NCBI RefSeq assembly: GCF_001073155.1
Contig: NZ_JVEE01000030.1
Span: forward strand, 34,561 to 82,009
DNA from: Streptococcus parasanguinis
GTDB lineage: Bacteria; Bacillota; Bacilli; Lactobacillales; Streptococcaceae
Direction of reading: 5' to 3'
DNA length: 47,449 nt
Both the position numbers and the translations under genes were made by a program. The notes under the pieces were generated by a model. The model made no database searches. It was not told the DNA's origin and was given only the letters and a program-made list of their open reading frames with translations. This document shows positions 20,660-28,934 of the stretch, piece by piece. Each line of letters starts with the position of its first letter. The first letter of the stretch is position 1.

Positions 20660-20770
20660 ACCACTCAAGGGAGTAGCTGGCGGTTTTCCGCGATAGTGTC
20701 GTCATTACGAAATTATTTCCGGCACTATATTAAACGGCGAGACTTGTTTTTTCAAACAGGTCTCTTTTTT
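20660..20770 (+). promoter_or_regulatory. yybP-ykoY (Mn2+) riboswitch with terminator platform
   Basis: The leader holds the two conserved marks of this class: AGGGAGTAGC at the 5' side (20668-20677) and GGCGAGAC at the 3' side (20736-20743). The second mark overlaps the left arm of an intrinsic terminator (20739-20749 with 20754-20764, then six T). Ligand binding would hold the GAGAC segment in the aptamer and stop terminator formation, so this should be an ON switch for the ATPase gene. A Mn2+-sensing riboswitch before the pneumococcal Ca/Mn ATPase is established. Confidence 0.9.
20739..20770 (+). terminator. Riboswitch-controlled intrinsic terminator
   Basis: GAGACTTGTTT pairs with AAACAGGTCTC (one G-U pair) and is followed by TTTTTT. 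It lies entirely upstream of the ATPase start codon. Confidence 0.88.
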
Positions 20771-20813
20771 GTGCAAAAGAGACTTAGTAGAAAGATATAA
20801 GGAGGAAATTATT

Positions 20814-23498
20814 TTGTCAAAAGAACAAAATAAAGCTTTGTTTTATACACAGAGTAAAGAAGAAGTTCTAAAGGAATTAGACTCTTCAATTGAAGGCTTG
20901 TCAGCTGCTCAAGCTCAAGAACGTTTAGCGACTTATGGTCATAATGAACTGGACGAAGGTGAAAAACGTAGCCTCTTGTCTAAGTTTATCGATCAGTTTA
21001 AAGATTTGATGATCATCATCTTGTTGACCGCCGCAGCTCTCTCTGTGATCACAGAAGGAATGGACGGCCTTACAGATGCCATGATCATCTTAGCCGTTGT
21101 TGTTTTGAATGCAGCCTTTGGTGTCTACCAAGAAGGACAAGCCGAAGCAGCTATCGAAGCACTGAAAAACATGTCTAGTCCATTAGCGCGTGTCCGACGT
21201 GATGGTCACGTGATTGAAATTGATTCCAAAGAATTGGTCCCAGGGGATATCGTTCTTCTGGAAGCTGGAGATGTGGTTCCTGCTGATATGCGCTTGTTGG
21301 AAGCAGCTTCTCTTAAGATCGAAGAAGCAGCTCTTACAGGGGAATCGGTTCCAGTTGAAAAAGATGTAACTGGTCTTGTTGAGGCAGATGCTGGTATCGG
21401 AGACCGTGTCAATATGGGTTACCAAAACTCGAACGTAACCTATGGTCGTGGTACTGGGGTTGTGACCAACACAGGTATGTATACAGAAGTTGGTAAGATT
21501 GCAGATATGTTGGCCAATGCCGATGAAACGGAAACACCGTTGAAGCAAAGTTTGGAACAACTCTCTAAAGCCTTGACTTACCTCATTGTAGCCATTGCTG
21601 CAGTTACCTTCCTGGTTGGTGTCTTCGTTCGTGGGGAACATCCATTGGAAGGCTTGATGGTAGCAGTTGCTCTTGCGGTTGCGGCGATTCCAGAAGGACT
21701 TCCTGCCATTGTAACCATCGTTCTCTCTTTGGGAACAACAACCCTTGCCAAACGCAATTCGATTGTTCGTAAATTGCCAGCCGTTGAAACACTTGGTTCA
21801 ACAGAAATCATTGCATCTGATAAAACAGGTACTTTGACCATGAACCAAATGACGGTTGAAAAAGTCTATACCAACGGTCAATTACAAAGTGCAGCAACCG
21901 AAATTGGATCAAACAATAATACGCTTCGCATCATGAACTTTGCCAATGATACCAAGGTGGACCCATCTGGCAAGTTGATTGGAGACCCAACAGAGACTGC
22001 TTTGGTACAGTTTGGTTTGGACCACAACTTTGATGTTCGTGAAGTCTTGAAGGATGAGCCACGTGTGGCAGAATTGCCATTTGACTCAGACCGTAAGCTT
22101 ATGTCTACTATCCATAAGGAAGTAGACGGTTCATACTTTATCGCTGTCAAGGGGGCTCCTGACCAATTGCTCAAACGTGTGACGCGTATTGAAGTCAATG
22201 GGGAAGTTCGTCCTATCACGGATGAAGATAAGAAAGCTATCCTTGCTACCAACAAAGACTTGGCTAAACAAGCCCTTCGTGTCTTGATGATGGCTTATAA
22301 GACAAGCAATGAAATTCCGACCTTGGAATCTGAAATTGTTGAGTCTGACCTGATCTTCTCTGGTTTGGTCGGAATGATTGACCCTGAGCGTCCAGAAGCT
22401 TCAGAAGCTGTTCGTGTCGCTAAGGAAGCAGGTATCCGTCCGATCATGATCACGGGTGACCACCAAGATACAGCAGAGGCGATTGCTAAACGTCTTGGAA
22501 TCATCGATCCAAATGATACAGAAGACCATGTCTTCACAGGGGCTGAGTTGAACGAACTCTCTGACGAAGAATTCCAAAAAGTCTTCAAGCAATATTCTGT
22601 CTATGCGCGTGTATCACCTGAACACAAGGTTCGGATCGTGAAAGCTTGGCAAAATGAAGGAAAAGTTGTTGCCATGACTGGTGATGGGGTCAACGATGCA
22701 CCATCACTTAAGACAGCTGACATCGGTATCGGTATGGGGATTACAGGTACAGAAGTTTCTAAGGGAGCTTCAGACATGGTCCTTGCAGATGATAACTTTG
22801 CAACCATTATCGTAGCGGTAGAAGAAGGACGTAAGGTCTTCTCAAATATCCAAAAATCTATCCAATACCTCTTGTCTGCCAATATGGCTGAAGTCTTCAC
22901 CATCTTCTTTGCAACCCTCTTTGGATGGGATGTTCTTCAACCAGTACATCTTCTCTGGATTAACCTGGTTACCGATACTCTTCCAGCTATCGCTCTTGGT
23001 GTGGAACCAGCTGAGCCAGGTGTCATGACCCACAAACCTCGTGGACGTAAATCGAACTTCTTTGATGGTGGGGTCTTCGGAGCTATTCTTTATCAAGGTG
23101 TCTTCCAAACCATGCTGGTTCTTGGTGTTTATGGCTGGGCCTTACTCTCTCCAGAACATGCGACTCGTGCCGAAATCCATGCAGACGCTTTGACCATGGC
23201 CTTTGCAACTCTTGGTTTGATCCAATTGCTCCATGCCTTTAACGTTAAATCGGTTTACCAATCCATCTTTAAAGTGGGACTCTTCAAGAACAAGACCTTT
23301 AACTGGTCGATTCCAGTTGCCTTTGTTCTCTTGATGGCGACCATCATTGTCCCTGGATTTAACAAACTCTTCCATGTCTCTCATTTGAGTTTGACACAAT
23401 GGTTAGCTGTTATGATTGGTTCGCTCTTGATTGTTGTTCTCGTTGAGATTGTTAAAGCTGTTCAACGTGCACTTGGAAAAGATAAAAACGCCATTTAA
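20814..23498 (+). CDS. Cation-translocating P-type ATPase (Ca2+/Mn2+ efflux, CaxP/MgtA-like)
   Basis: This 894-aa P2A-type ATPase pumps divalent cations out across the membrane. It has an N-terminal cation-ATPase domain, an actuator LTGESVPVEK near residue 190, the PEGLP membrane motif, phosphorylation DKTGTLT with Asp336, TGDHQDTA, and the hinge TGDGVNDAP. About ten membrane helices are present. I chose TTG at 20814 because GGAGG sits eight bases upstream; a GTG reading at 20769 would start inside the riboswitch terminator T-run. In S. pneumoniae the orthologue exports calcium and manganese and is switched on by Mn2+ through the same riboswitch, which is also present here. Confidence 0.93.
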   Translation: MSKEQNKALFYTQSKEEVLKELDSSIEGLSAAQAQERLATYGHNELDEGEKRSLLSKFIDQFKDLMIIILLTAAALSVITEGMDGLTDAMIILAVVVLNAAFGVYQEGQAEAAIEALKNMSSPLARVRRDGHVIEIDSKELVPGDIVLLEAGDVVPADMRLLEAASLKIEEAALTGESVPVEKDVTGLVEADAGIGDRVNMGYQNSNVTYGRGTGVVTNTGMYTEVGKIADMLANADETETPLKQSLEQLSKALTYLIVAIAAVTFLVGVFVRGEHPLEGLMVAVALAVAAIPEGLPAIVTIVLSLGTTTLAKRNSIVRKLPAVETLGSTEIIASDKTGTLTMNQMTVEKVYTNGQLQSAATEIGSNNNTLRIMNFANDTKVDPSGKLIGDPTETALVQFGLDHNFDVREVLKDEPRVAELPFDSDRKLMSTIHKEVDGSYFIAVKGAPDQLLKRVTRIEVNGEVRPITDEDKKAILATNKDLAKQALRVLMMAYKTSNEIPTLESEIVESDLIFSGLVGMIDPERPEASEAVRVAKEAGIRPIMITGDHQDTAEAIAKRLGIIDPNDTEDHVFTGAELNELSDEEFQKVFKQYSVYARVSPEHKVRIVKAWQNEGKVVAMTGDGVNDAPSLKTADIGIGMGITGTEVSKGASDMVLADDNFATIIVAVEEGRKVFSNIQKSIQYLLSANMAEVFTIFFATLFGWDVLQPVHLLWINLVTDTLPAIALGVEPAEPGVMTHKPRGRKSNFFDGGVFGAILYQGVFQTMLVLGVYGWALLSPEHATRAEIHADALTMAFATLGLIQLLHAFNVKSVYQSIFKVGLFKNKTFNWSIPVAFVLLMATIIVPGFNKLFHVSHLSLTQWLAVMIGSLLIVVLVEIVKAVQRALGKDKNAI

Positions 23499-23502
23499 GC
23501 AT

Positions 23503-23532
23503 AAAAAAAGTCATCTTCGGATGGCTTTTTTT
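23503..23532 (+). terminator. Terminator of the P-type ATPase gene
   Basis: AAAAAAAGTCATC pairs with GATGGCTTTTTTT across a TTCG tetraloop (23516-23519), with one G-U pair. Confidence 0.88.
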
Positions 23533-23559
23533 GCGTGCAAAATAGACTGGGCATATTTC

Positions 23560-23588
23560 TTGAGGTACGTGTGGATTTTTGATAAACT
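23560..23588 (+). promoter_or_regulatory. Promoter of the aquaporin gene
   Basis: TTGAGG (23560-23565), a 17-base spacer and TAAACT (23583-23588) lie 31 bases before the start. Confidence 0.6.
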
Positions 23589-23619
23589 AGTCAACAGTTT
23601 GAAGAAAGGAAACTTAGTT

Positions 23620-24288
23620 ATGAAAAAGTTTTTTGCTGAAGTAATTGGCACATTTATGCTTGTCTTTATCGGGACTGGCGCAGTTGTTTTTGGAAATGGG
23701 ACAGAAGGTCTGGGACATTTAGGAATTGCCTTGGCATTCGGTTTATCCATTGTTGCAGCAGCTTACTCAATTGGGACTGTTTCGGGTGCCCACTTGAACC
23801 CGGCTGTTTCGATTGCCATGTTTGTGAACAAACGCTTGTCTTCAAAGGACTTGGTTAATTATATTGCAGCGCAAGTAGTGGGTGCGGTACTCGCATCTGC
23901 AACAGTACTCTTCCTCTTGTCAAATTCAGGTATGTCAACAGCTAGTCTTGGTGAAAATGCCCTAGCGAAGGGTGTGACTCCATTTGGCGGATTCTTGTTT
24001 GAAGTAATTGCTTCCTTTATCTTTATTTTGGTCATCATGACTGTGACATCAGCTACCAAAGGTAATGGGAAGATCGCTGGTCTTGTGATCGGTTTGAGCT
24101 TGACTTTGATTATTCTTGTTGGTTTGAACATTACAGGACTTTCCGTTAACCCAGCTCGTAGCTTGGCGCCTGCCCTTTTTGTTGGTGGTGCGGCTCTTAA
24201 ACAAATTTGGATCTTTATCTTGGCTCCAATTGTCGGAGGAATTCTCGCAGCAATCGTTGCAAAAAATCTCTTAGATACAGAAGAGTAA
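23620..24288 (+). CDS. Aquaporin / MIP-family channel (AqpZ-like)
   Basis: This 222-aa channel has six membrane helices and two half-helices with NPA motifs (HLNPAVS near residue 61 and SVNPARS near 180). The arginine after the second NPA and the short loops point to the narrow water-type pore (AqpZ-like) rather than GlpF, although substrates such as H2O2 cannot be excluded. A reading from 23431 would run through the ATPase gene end and its terminator, so the ATG at 23620 after AAAGGAAA is the start. It is monocistronic. Confidence 0.9.
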   Translation: MKKFFAEVIGTFMLVFIGTGAVVFGNGTEGLGHLGIALAFGLSIVAAAYSIGTVSGAHLNPAVSIAMFVNKRLSSKDLVNYIAAQVVGAVLASATVLFLLSNSGMSTASLGENALAKGVTPFGGFLFEVIASFIFILVIMTVTSATKGNGKIAGLVIGLSLTLIILVGLNITGLSVNPARSLAPALFVGGAALKQIWIFILAPIVGGILAAIVAKNLLDTEE

Positions 24289-24320
24289 AAAAATTGGTCC
24301 CAGAGGGACCAATTTTTTTT
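24288..24320. terminator. Bidirectional terminator between aquaporin and phosphoesterase genes
   Basis: TTGGTCCC (24294-24301) and GGGACCAA (24305-24312) form a stem flanked by A- and T-runs on either side, so it can serve both converging genes. Confidence 0.9.
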
Positions 24321-25177
24321 TATAGTTCAAGAATCGTCATGGCTTGAGAAAATTCATGAGCGAGCTGTTTTTTCTTGTATGCTTTAAATTCGGGGAGGTC
24401 TTTAATTCTGCGATAGCGTTTGTAGGGATCGTATTGTTTTGGAAAATCATATTCAGGAAAAGCTTCGAAAAATTGTTTGCAAAGCTCCCATTCTCGGACA
24501 TAGCCTAAAGGTCTGGCATGATAGGTGATGGTGTCAATCGTTGTCGCTGGCATTCGGTGGTGGCTATGACCAAAAATCACCTCTCTGACTGGATATTGTC
24601 TAAAAAGCTCATGAAAGGCTTGGCTCCCTAGAAAAGCATTAAAGCGTTCAAAATAAGGATGGCGTAGGAGAAACTGACTATGAGGAACAAAGTGCATGGC
24701 GATAATCAAAGGTTGATTTACACGCATGAGCTCTTGTTTCAGCTCTTGCAAAAGATTTTTGGTAATGGCTGGATCAGATCCTATTCGTTGGAGGCGTCTG
24801 TCAAACCAAAATAGATTTTTGGTTTGGAGATGTTTTTGGGGAGAGATGGCAGGAACAAAACTGTAGTCATACCAGCCCGAAAAGGCAAGAAGCGTATGAT
24901 TGGAGAAGGGAATCTTTTGAAATTCAAAAGGTCTTATGGCTTCTTCTGACAGGCCAAGCATATCATGATTTCCTAGGCTAAAGGTCACTGGAAGGTGACA
25001 TTGAAGTTGGTCTAAAAATTCCTGTGAGGTCTTTTCAAAGCCGTTGGCAATATCTCCTGCAATATGGAGATGTTGAATTTTTTTGTCCTTGAAAAGAGTG
25101 ATCAGGGTCTCTAATTCTTCTTTGCCGAAGTTGTTTGAATCAATATGTAAATCGGACATAAAAGCTACTGTTGTCAT
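24320..25177 (-). CDS. Calcineurin-like metallophosphoesterase
   Basis: This 285-aa cytoplasmic protein has the full set of calcineurin-type metal ligands: SDLHID near residue 8, GDIANG near 41, GNHD near 72, HFVPHS in the middle and GHSHHR near 203. It has no signal peptide. The substrate is unknown (phosphoprotein, nucleotide or phospholipid are all possible). No ribosome-binding site precedes the ATG, and a possible -10 (TATGCT) ends 11 bases upstream, so translation may be leaderless or nearly so. Confidence 0.85.
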   Translation of the reverse strand: MTTVAFMSDLHIDSNNFGKEELETLITLFKDKKIQHLHIAGDIANGFEKTSQEFLDQLQCHLPVTFSLGNHDMLGLSEEAIRPFEFQKIPFSNHTLLAFSGWYDYSFVPAISPQKHLQTKNLFWFDRRLQRIGSDPAITKNLLQELKQELMRVNQPLIIAMHFVPHSQFLLRHPYFERFNAFLGSQAFHELFRQYPVREVIFGHSHHRMPATTIDTITYHARPLGYVREWELCKQFFEAFPEYDFPKQYDPYKRYRRIKDLPEFKAYKKKQLAHEFSQAMTILEL

Positions 25178-25188
25178 GCTACCAGTCT

Positions 25189-25216
25189 AGCATAAGAGAA
25201 TCTTTTTTTCTAACAA
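25189..25216 (-). promoter_or_regulatory. Possible promoter of the phosphoesterase gene (near-leaderless)
   Basis: The minus strand has TTGTTA (25216-25211), a 16-base spacer and TATGCT (25194-25189), followed by 11 bases and the ATG. Each box matches consensus at four of six positions. Confidence 0.45.
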
Positions 25217-25316
25217 TTAGGTTACAAATGAATAGAAAAAATGCTGAAAATCAGCTGGCTTGGCAGTGGTCAACCAGTAGATCCAATATTGGAAGGTGGG
25301 CAAATAGTGAAGGTTA

Positions 25317-25325
25317 TGATATAAT
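25317..25325 (+). promoter_or_regulatory. Extended -10 promoter of prfB-ftsEX
   Basis: TGATATAAT ends 27 bases before the prfB start. No -35 at the proper distance is seen. Confidence 0.55.
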
Positions 25326-25352
25326 AGACTAGATACATAGAAAGAGGTACTT

Positions 25353-26448
25353 ATGGACATTTCAGAAATTCGTCAAAAAATTGATGCAAATCGTGAAAAA
25401 TTAGCTTCTTTCAGGGGGTCTCTTTGACTTAGAGACATTGGAAGAAGAAATTGCCATTTTAGAAAATAAAATGACAGAACCTGATTTTTGGGATGATAAC
25501 ATTGCTGCGCAAAAGACATCTCAAGAATTAAATGAACTCAAGCAGACCTATGAAAATTTCCATCAAATGGTGGATCTCTTTGATGAGTCAGAAATCTTAC
25601 TGGACTTTTTGGCAGAAGACGATTCGGTCAAGGAAGAATTGATCGAAAAGTTAGAGGAGCTGGCTAAACGCATGACCAGCTATGAGATGACCTTGCTATT
25701 GTCTGAACCCTATGACAATAATAATGCCATCCTCGAAATTCACCCAGGTTCAGGAGGGACAGAAGCTCAGGACTGGGGTGACATGCTTCTTCGGATGTAT
25801 ACTCGTTTTGGAAATGCCCATGGCTTCAAAGTTGAAGTCTTGGACTATCAGGCTGGTGATGAAGCTGGAATTAAGTCTGTGACCCTATCCTTTGAGGGGC
25901 CACATGCATACGGTCTTCTGAAATCTGAAATGGGGGTACACCGTTTGGTTCGAATTTCTCCATTTGATTCTGCTAAACGTCGGCATACGTCCTTTACATC
26001 AGTTGAGGTTATGCCTGAACTCGATGATACCATCGAAGTTGAAGTTCGTGATGATGATATTAAGATGGATACCTTCCGCTCTGGTGGAGCTGGTGGACAA
26101 AACGTCAACAAGGTTTCTACAGGTGTGCGTTTGACCCATATTCCGACAGGAATTGTAGTGGCATCCACCGTGGATCGGACCCAATACGGGAACCGTGATC
26201 GTGCTATGAAAATGCTTCAAGCTAAACTCTACCAATTAGAGCAAGAGAAAAAAGCAGCAGAAGTGGATTCTCTAAAAGGGGATAAAAAAGAAATCACCTG
26301 GGGAAGTCAAATCCGCTCTTATGTCTTTACCCCTTACACCATGGTTAAGGATCACCGGACCAACTACGAAGTAGCACAGGTGGATAAGGTGATGGATGGA
26401 GATATCGATGGCTTTATTGATGCCTATCTCAAATGGCGTCTCCAATAA
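25353..26448 (+). CDS. prfB: Peptide chain release factor 2 (programmed +1 frameshift)
   Basis: The gene is read as 25353-25424 joined to 26448-terminated frame 25426-26448, giving 364 aa. The first 24 codons end at CTT followed by in-frame TGA (25425-25427). Skipping one T continues in the next frame with [12 protein letters not shown]2 recognises UGA and UAA and releases the peptide. The SPF anticodon-like motif is at residues 202-204 and the catalytic GGQ at 247-249. The start follows AAAGAGGT. ftsE begins 44 bases downstream, so prfB, ftsE and ftsX probably share a transcript, as in other streptococci. Confidence 0.97.
25413..25428 (+). promoter_or_regulatory. RF2 autoregulatory +1 frameshift site
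   Basis: AGGGGG (25413-25418) acts as an internal Shine-Dalgarno three bases before CTT TGA C (25422-25428). When RF2 is scarce the ribosome pauses on TGA and slips forward by one base, making full-length RF2. Confidence 0.96.
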
Positions 26449-26492
26449 CCTAGAGGGAAACAACCAGAAAAGAATGAAAGGAATTTCATTAC

Positions 26493-27185
26493 ATGTCAAT
26501 GATTGAAATGAAAGATGTTGTCAAAAAGTATGACAACGGGACGACGGCCCTTCGCGGGGTTTCTGTCCAAATTGAACCAGGAGAATTTGCCTACATTGTA
26601 GGACCTTCTGGTGCAGGGAAGTCGACCTTTATTCGACTTTTATACCGTGAAGTCAAACACGATAAAGGACGTTTGAAAGTAGCTGATTTTGATTTGGATA
26701 AAATCAAAAAACGAGATATTCCTATGTTGCGACGCAATGTAGGAGTGGTCTTCCAAGATTATAAATTGCTTCCAAAGAAAACCGTTTATGAAAATATTGC
26801 CTACGCTATGCAAGTTATCGGTGAGCGCCGTCGCAATATTAAAAAGCGTGTGATGGAAGTTTTGGATCTTGTTGGGTTGAAACACAAGGTCCGCTCATTC
26901 CCAAATGAATTGTCCGGTGGGGAGCAACAACGGATTGCGATTGCTCGCGCGATCGTCAACAATCCGAAAGTCTTGATTGCGGATGAGCCAACTGGTAACT
27001 TGGATCCAGATAATTCATGGGAAATCATGAACCTTTTGGAGCGGATTAATCTGCAAGGGACAACAGTATTGATGGCGACCCACAATAGCCAGATTGTAAA
27101 TACTTTACGTCACCGTGTCATCGCGATTGAAAATGGTCGTGTAGTGCGTGATGAAGCGGAAGGAGAGTACGGATACGATGATTAG
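26493..27185 (+). CDS. ftsE: Cell division ATP-binding protein FtsE
   Basis: This 230-aa ATPase pairs with FtsX to drive the peptidoglycan hydrolase PcsB at the division site. Walker A GPSGAGKST is at about residues 35-43, the Q-loop is VVFQDYKLLP, the signature is LSGGEQQR, and Walker B ends IADEPTGNLD. The sequence is characteristic of streptococcal FtsE throughout. Its last eight bases overlap the ftsX start. Confidence 0.97.
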   Translation: MSMIEMKDVVKKYDNGTTALRGVSVQIEPGEFAYIVGPSGAGKSTFIRLLYREVKHDKGRLKVADFDLDKIKKRDIPMLRRNVGVVFQDYKLLPKKTVYENIAYAMQVIGERRRNIKKRVMEVLDLVGLKHKVRSFPNELSGGEQQRIAIARAIVNNPKVLIADEPTGNLDPDNSWEIMNLLERINLQGTTVLMATHNSQIVNTLRHRVIAIENGRVVRDEAEGEYGYDD

Positions 27186-28104
27186 AAGATTTTTCCGACA
27201 CTTAATCGAATCGCTTAAAAGCTTGAAACGAAATGGTTGGATGACGATTGCAGCGGTCAGCTCGGTTATGATTACCCTTAGCTTGGTTGCTATTTTCGCC
27301 TCTGTGATTGCCAATACCATCAAGCTTTCAGATGATATTCAAAATAGTGTGCGGGTTGTAGTATACATGCGCAAAGATATTCAAGACCAGAGTGAACAAA
27401 TTGAAAAAGACGGTCAAACCGTGACCAATGAAAACTACCATAAGGTCTACGATGCTCTGACAGCCATGAAACATGTTGACAAGGTTGATTTTTCTAGCAA
27501 GGAAGAACAGTATGATAAACTGATCAAAACGGCTGGAAACAACTGGAAGATTTTTGACGGAGACGCAAACCCCCTCTACGATGCCTATTATGTAGAGACG
27601 ACAGCTCCAAAATATGTGAAGCAAGTCTCAGCAGATGCCAAAAAAATTGAAGGGGTCTCTGAAGTCAAAGATGGTGGGGTCGATACCCAACGCTTGTTTG
27701 CACTTGGAACCTTCATCCGAAACTGGGGTTTGATCGGTGTAGCTTTATTGATCTTCATCGCAGTCTTCTTGATTTCTAATACCATCCGGATTACCATCAT
27801 TTCACGTAGTCGTGAGATTAAGATTATGCGACTGGTAGGAGCAAAAAATGGCTATATTCGTGCACCATTCCTTTTAGAAGGGGCTTGGATTGGTCTCTTG
27901 GGAGCCTTGGTTCCTTCAGCTTTGGTCTTCTATGTTTATAATGTTGTCTATACATCAATGAACAATAACTTGTCAGACCAAAACTTGTATCTCTATAGTC
28001 CACATCTTTTGGTACCAATTATGGTGGGTGGTCTCTTTGGATTAGGAATTTTGATCGGAGCGATCGGTTCTTCAATCTCCATGAGACGTTTTCTTAAGAT
28101 ATAA
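27178..28104 (+). CDS. ftsX: Cell division protein FtsX
   Basis: This 308-aa membrane protein has an N-terminal cytoplasmic tail, a first helix at about residues 22-44, an extracellular domain (about 50-175) that contacts PcsB in pneumococcus, then three helices near 185-205, 235-255 and 275-298. The MRLVGAKNGYIRAPFLLEG loop is typical. A reading from 27148 exists, but ATG at 27178 (MIRRFFRHL) has an AAGGAG ribosome-binding site and overlaps the ftsE stop, giving coupling. Confidence 0.96.
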   Translation: MIRRFFRHLIESLKSLKRNGWMTIAAVSSVMITLSLVAIFASVIANTIKLSDDIQNSVRVVVYMRKDIQDQSEQIEKDGQTVTNENYHKVYDALTAMKHVDKVDFSSKEEQYDKLIKTAGNNWKIFDGDANPLYDAYYVETTAPKYVKQVSADAKKIEGVSEVKDGGVDTQRLFALGTFIRNWGLIGVALLIFIAVFLISNTIRITIISRSREIKIMRLVGAKNGYIRAPFLLEGAWIGLLGALVPSALVFYVYNVVYTSMNNNLSDQNLYLYSPHLLVPIMVGGLFGLGILIGAIGSSISMRRFLKI

Positions 28105-28134
28105 TAAAAAAGCAAGTTCATGCTTGCTTTTTTT
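28105..28134. terminator. Terminator after ftsX, probably bidirectional
   Basis: AAGCAAG and CTTGCTT form a stem around TTCATG, flanked by A- and T-runs, so it can also serve the converging MBL gene. Confidence 0.82.
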
Positions 28135-28174
28135 GTATCCTTTTATGAGGACAGAAAGGAGGATACAGAACTCT

Positions 28175-28816
28175 TTAGGATTGTTTAAAGAAGGGATTGA
28201 ACATCTTCTCGTGACCGATAGAAGTTTCAGGGCCATGACCGGGATAGACGGTGTAGGAAGATGGAAGGGTAAAGAGCTCTTCCCTGATACTGCTAAGCAA
28301 CTGTGCCGCGTTCCCTGTTGGAAGATCGGTCCGTCCAATGGTTTCGCGAAAAAGGGCATCACCGGATAGAACCAGGTGATCTTCAGGAAAGACGATGGAG
28401 ACTCCTCCTGCAGAGTGGCCCGGTGTTTCTAGAACATAAAAGTGAAAGTTTGCTATTTCATAATCAGAGCGAATTTCATAAAGGAAGTCGGCCTCCTGAC
28501 AGACAACATCTTCTAAATCCGCATGACGATCCAAACCAGATAAATTGTCAACAGGAGAAGACAACCAGCTGGCTTCTGCCGAATGGACATAGACTGGTGG
28601 GAAGTGATACTGCTGACGAACCTTCTCAAGACTCATAATGTGATCGTAGTGCGTATGGGTTAAAAGAATCGCTACGAGTGGTTTTCCTATGCGATCAATT
28701 TGTTTTTGAATAGTCGCCCAGTCGCTACCTGGATCAACAAGAATGAGGGAGTGTTCATTTTCAAGGTAGTAGGTGTTTTCATAAGCTACAGGATTTACAG
28801 TACGATAGATTTTCAT
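28175..28816 (-). CDS. MBL-fold metallo-hydrolase (glyoxalase II-like)
   Basis: This 213-aa cytoplasmic hydrolase has the metal-binding THTHYDH motif near residues 53-59, ETPGHSAGG near 131, the SGDALF aspartate and the final YPGHGPET histidine, all four metal positions of the glyoxalase II-like group. The substrate is not certain: small proteins of this kind are often annotated as hydroxyacylglutathione hydrolase, but they lack the full substrate-binding C-terminal domain. AAAGGAG precedes the start. It stands alone, convergent with ftsX. Confidence 0.87.
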   Translation of the reverse strand: MKIYRTVNPVAYENTYYLENEHSLILVDPGSDWATIQKQIDRIGKPLVAILLTHTHYDHIMSLEKVRQQYHFPPVYVHSAEASWLSSPVDNLSGLDRHADLEDVVCQEADFLYEIRSDYEIANFHFYVLETPGHSAGGVSIVFPEDHLVLSGDALFRETIGRTDLPTGNAAQLLSSIREELFTLPSSYTVYPGHGPETSIGHEKMFNPFFKQS

Positions 28817-28915
28817 AAGGACTCCTTTCTAGAATAGTGTATCAAATTGCGAAGAAAATAACTGGATTGAAGTCAGCCTCAAAGGAGAAAAAAATCTGCA
28901 GAGCTTGCTCAAACG

Positions 28916-28924
28916 TGATATAAT
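28916..28924 (+). promoter_or_regulatory. Extended -10 promoter just before dinG (leaderless candidate)
   Basis: TGATATAAT ends ten bases before the ATG at 28935, and no Shine-Dalgarno sequence lies in that space. An AAAGGAG at 28881-28887 is too far away to serve. Confidence 0.65.
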
Positions 28925-28934
28925 TTTAAGTATT

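Noticed and set aside
23431..23619. Upstream extension of the aquaporin reading frame
   Set aside because: It would run through the end of the ATPase gene, its terminator and the aquaporin promoter; family alignment starts at the ATG at 23620.
28136..28166. GTATCC/GGATAC inverted repeat after ftsX
   Set aside because: It has a long loop and is not followed by T residues on either strand; the nearby 28105-28134 hairpin is the better terminator.
28124..28638. Plus-strand open frames opposite the MBL hydrolase gene
   Set aside because: They are shadows of the well-supported minus-strand gene, without ribosome-binding sites or domains.
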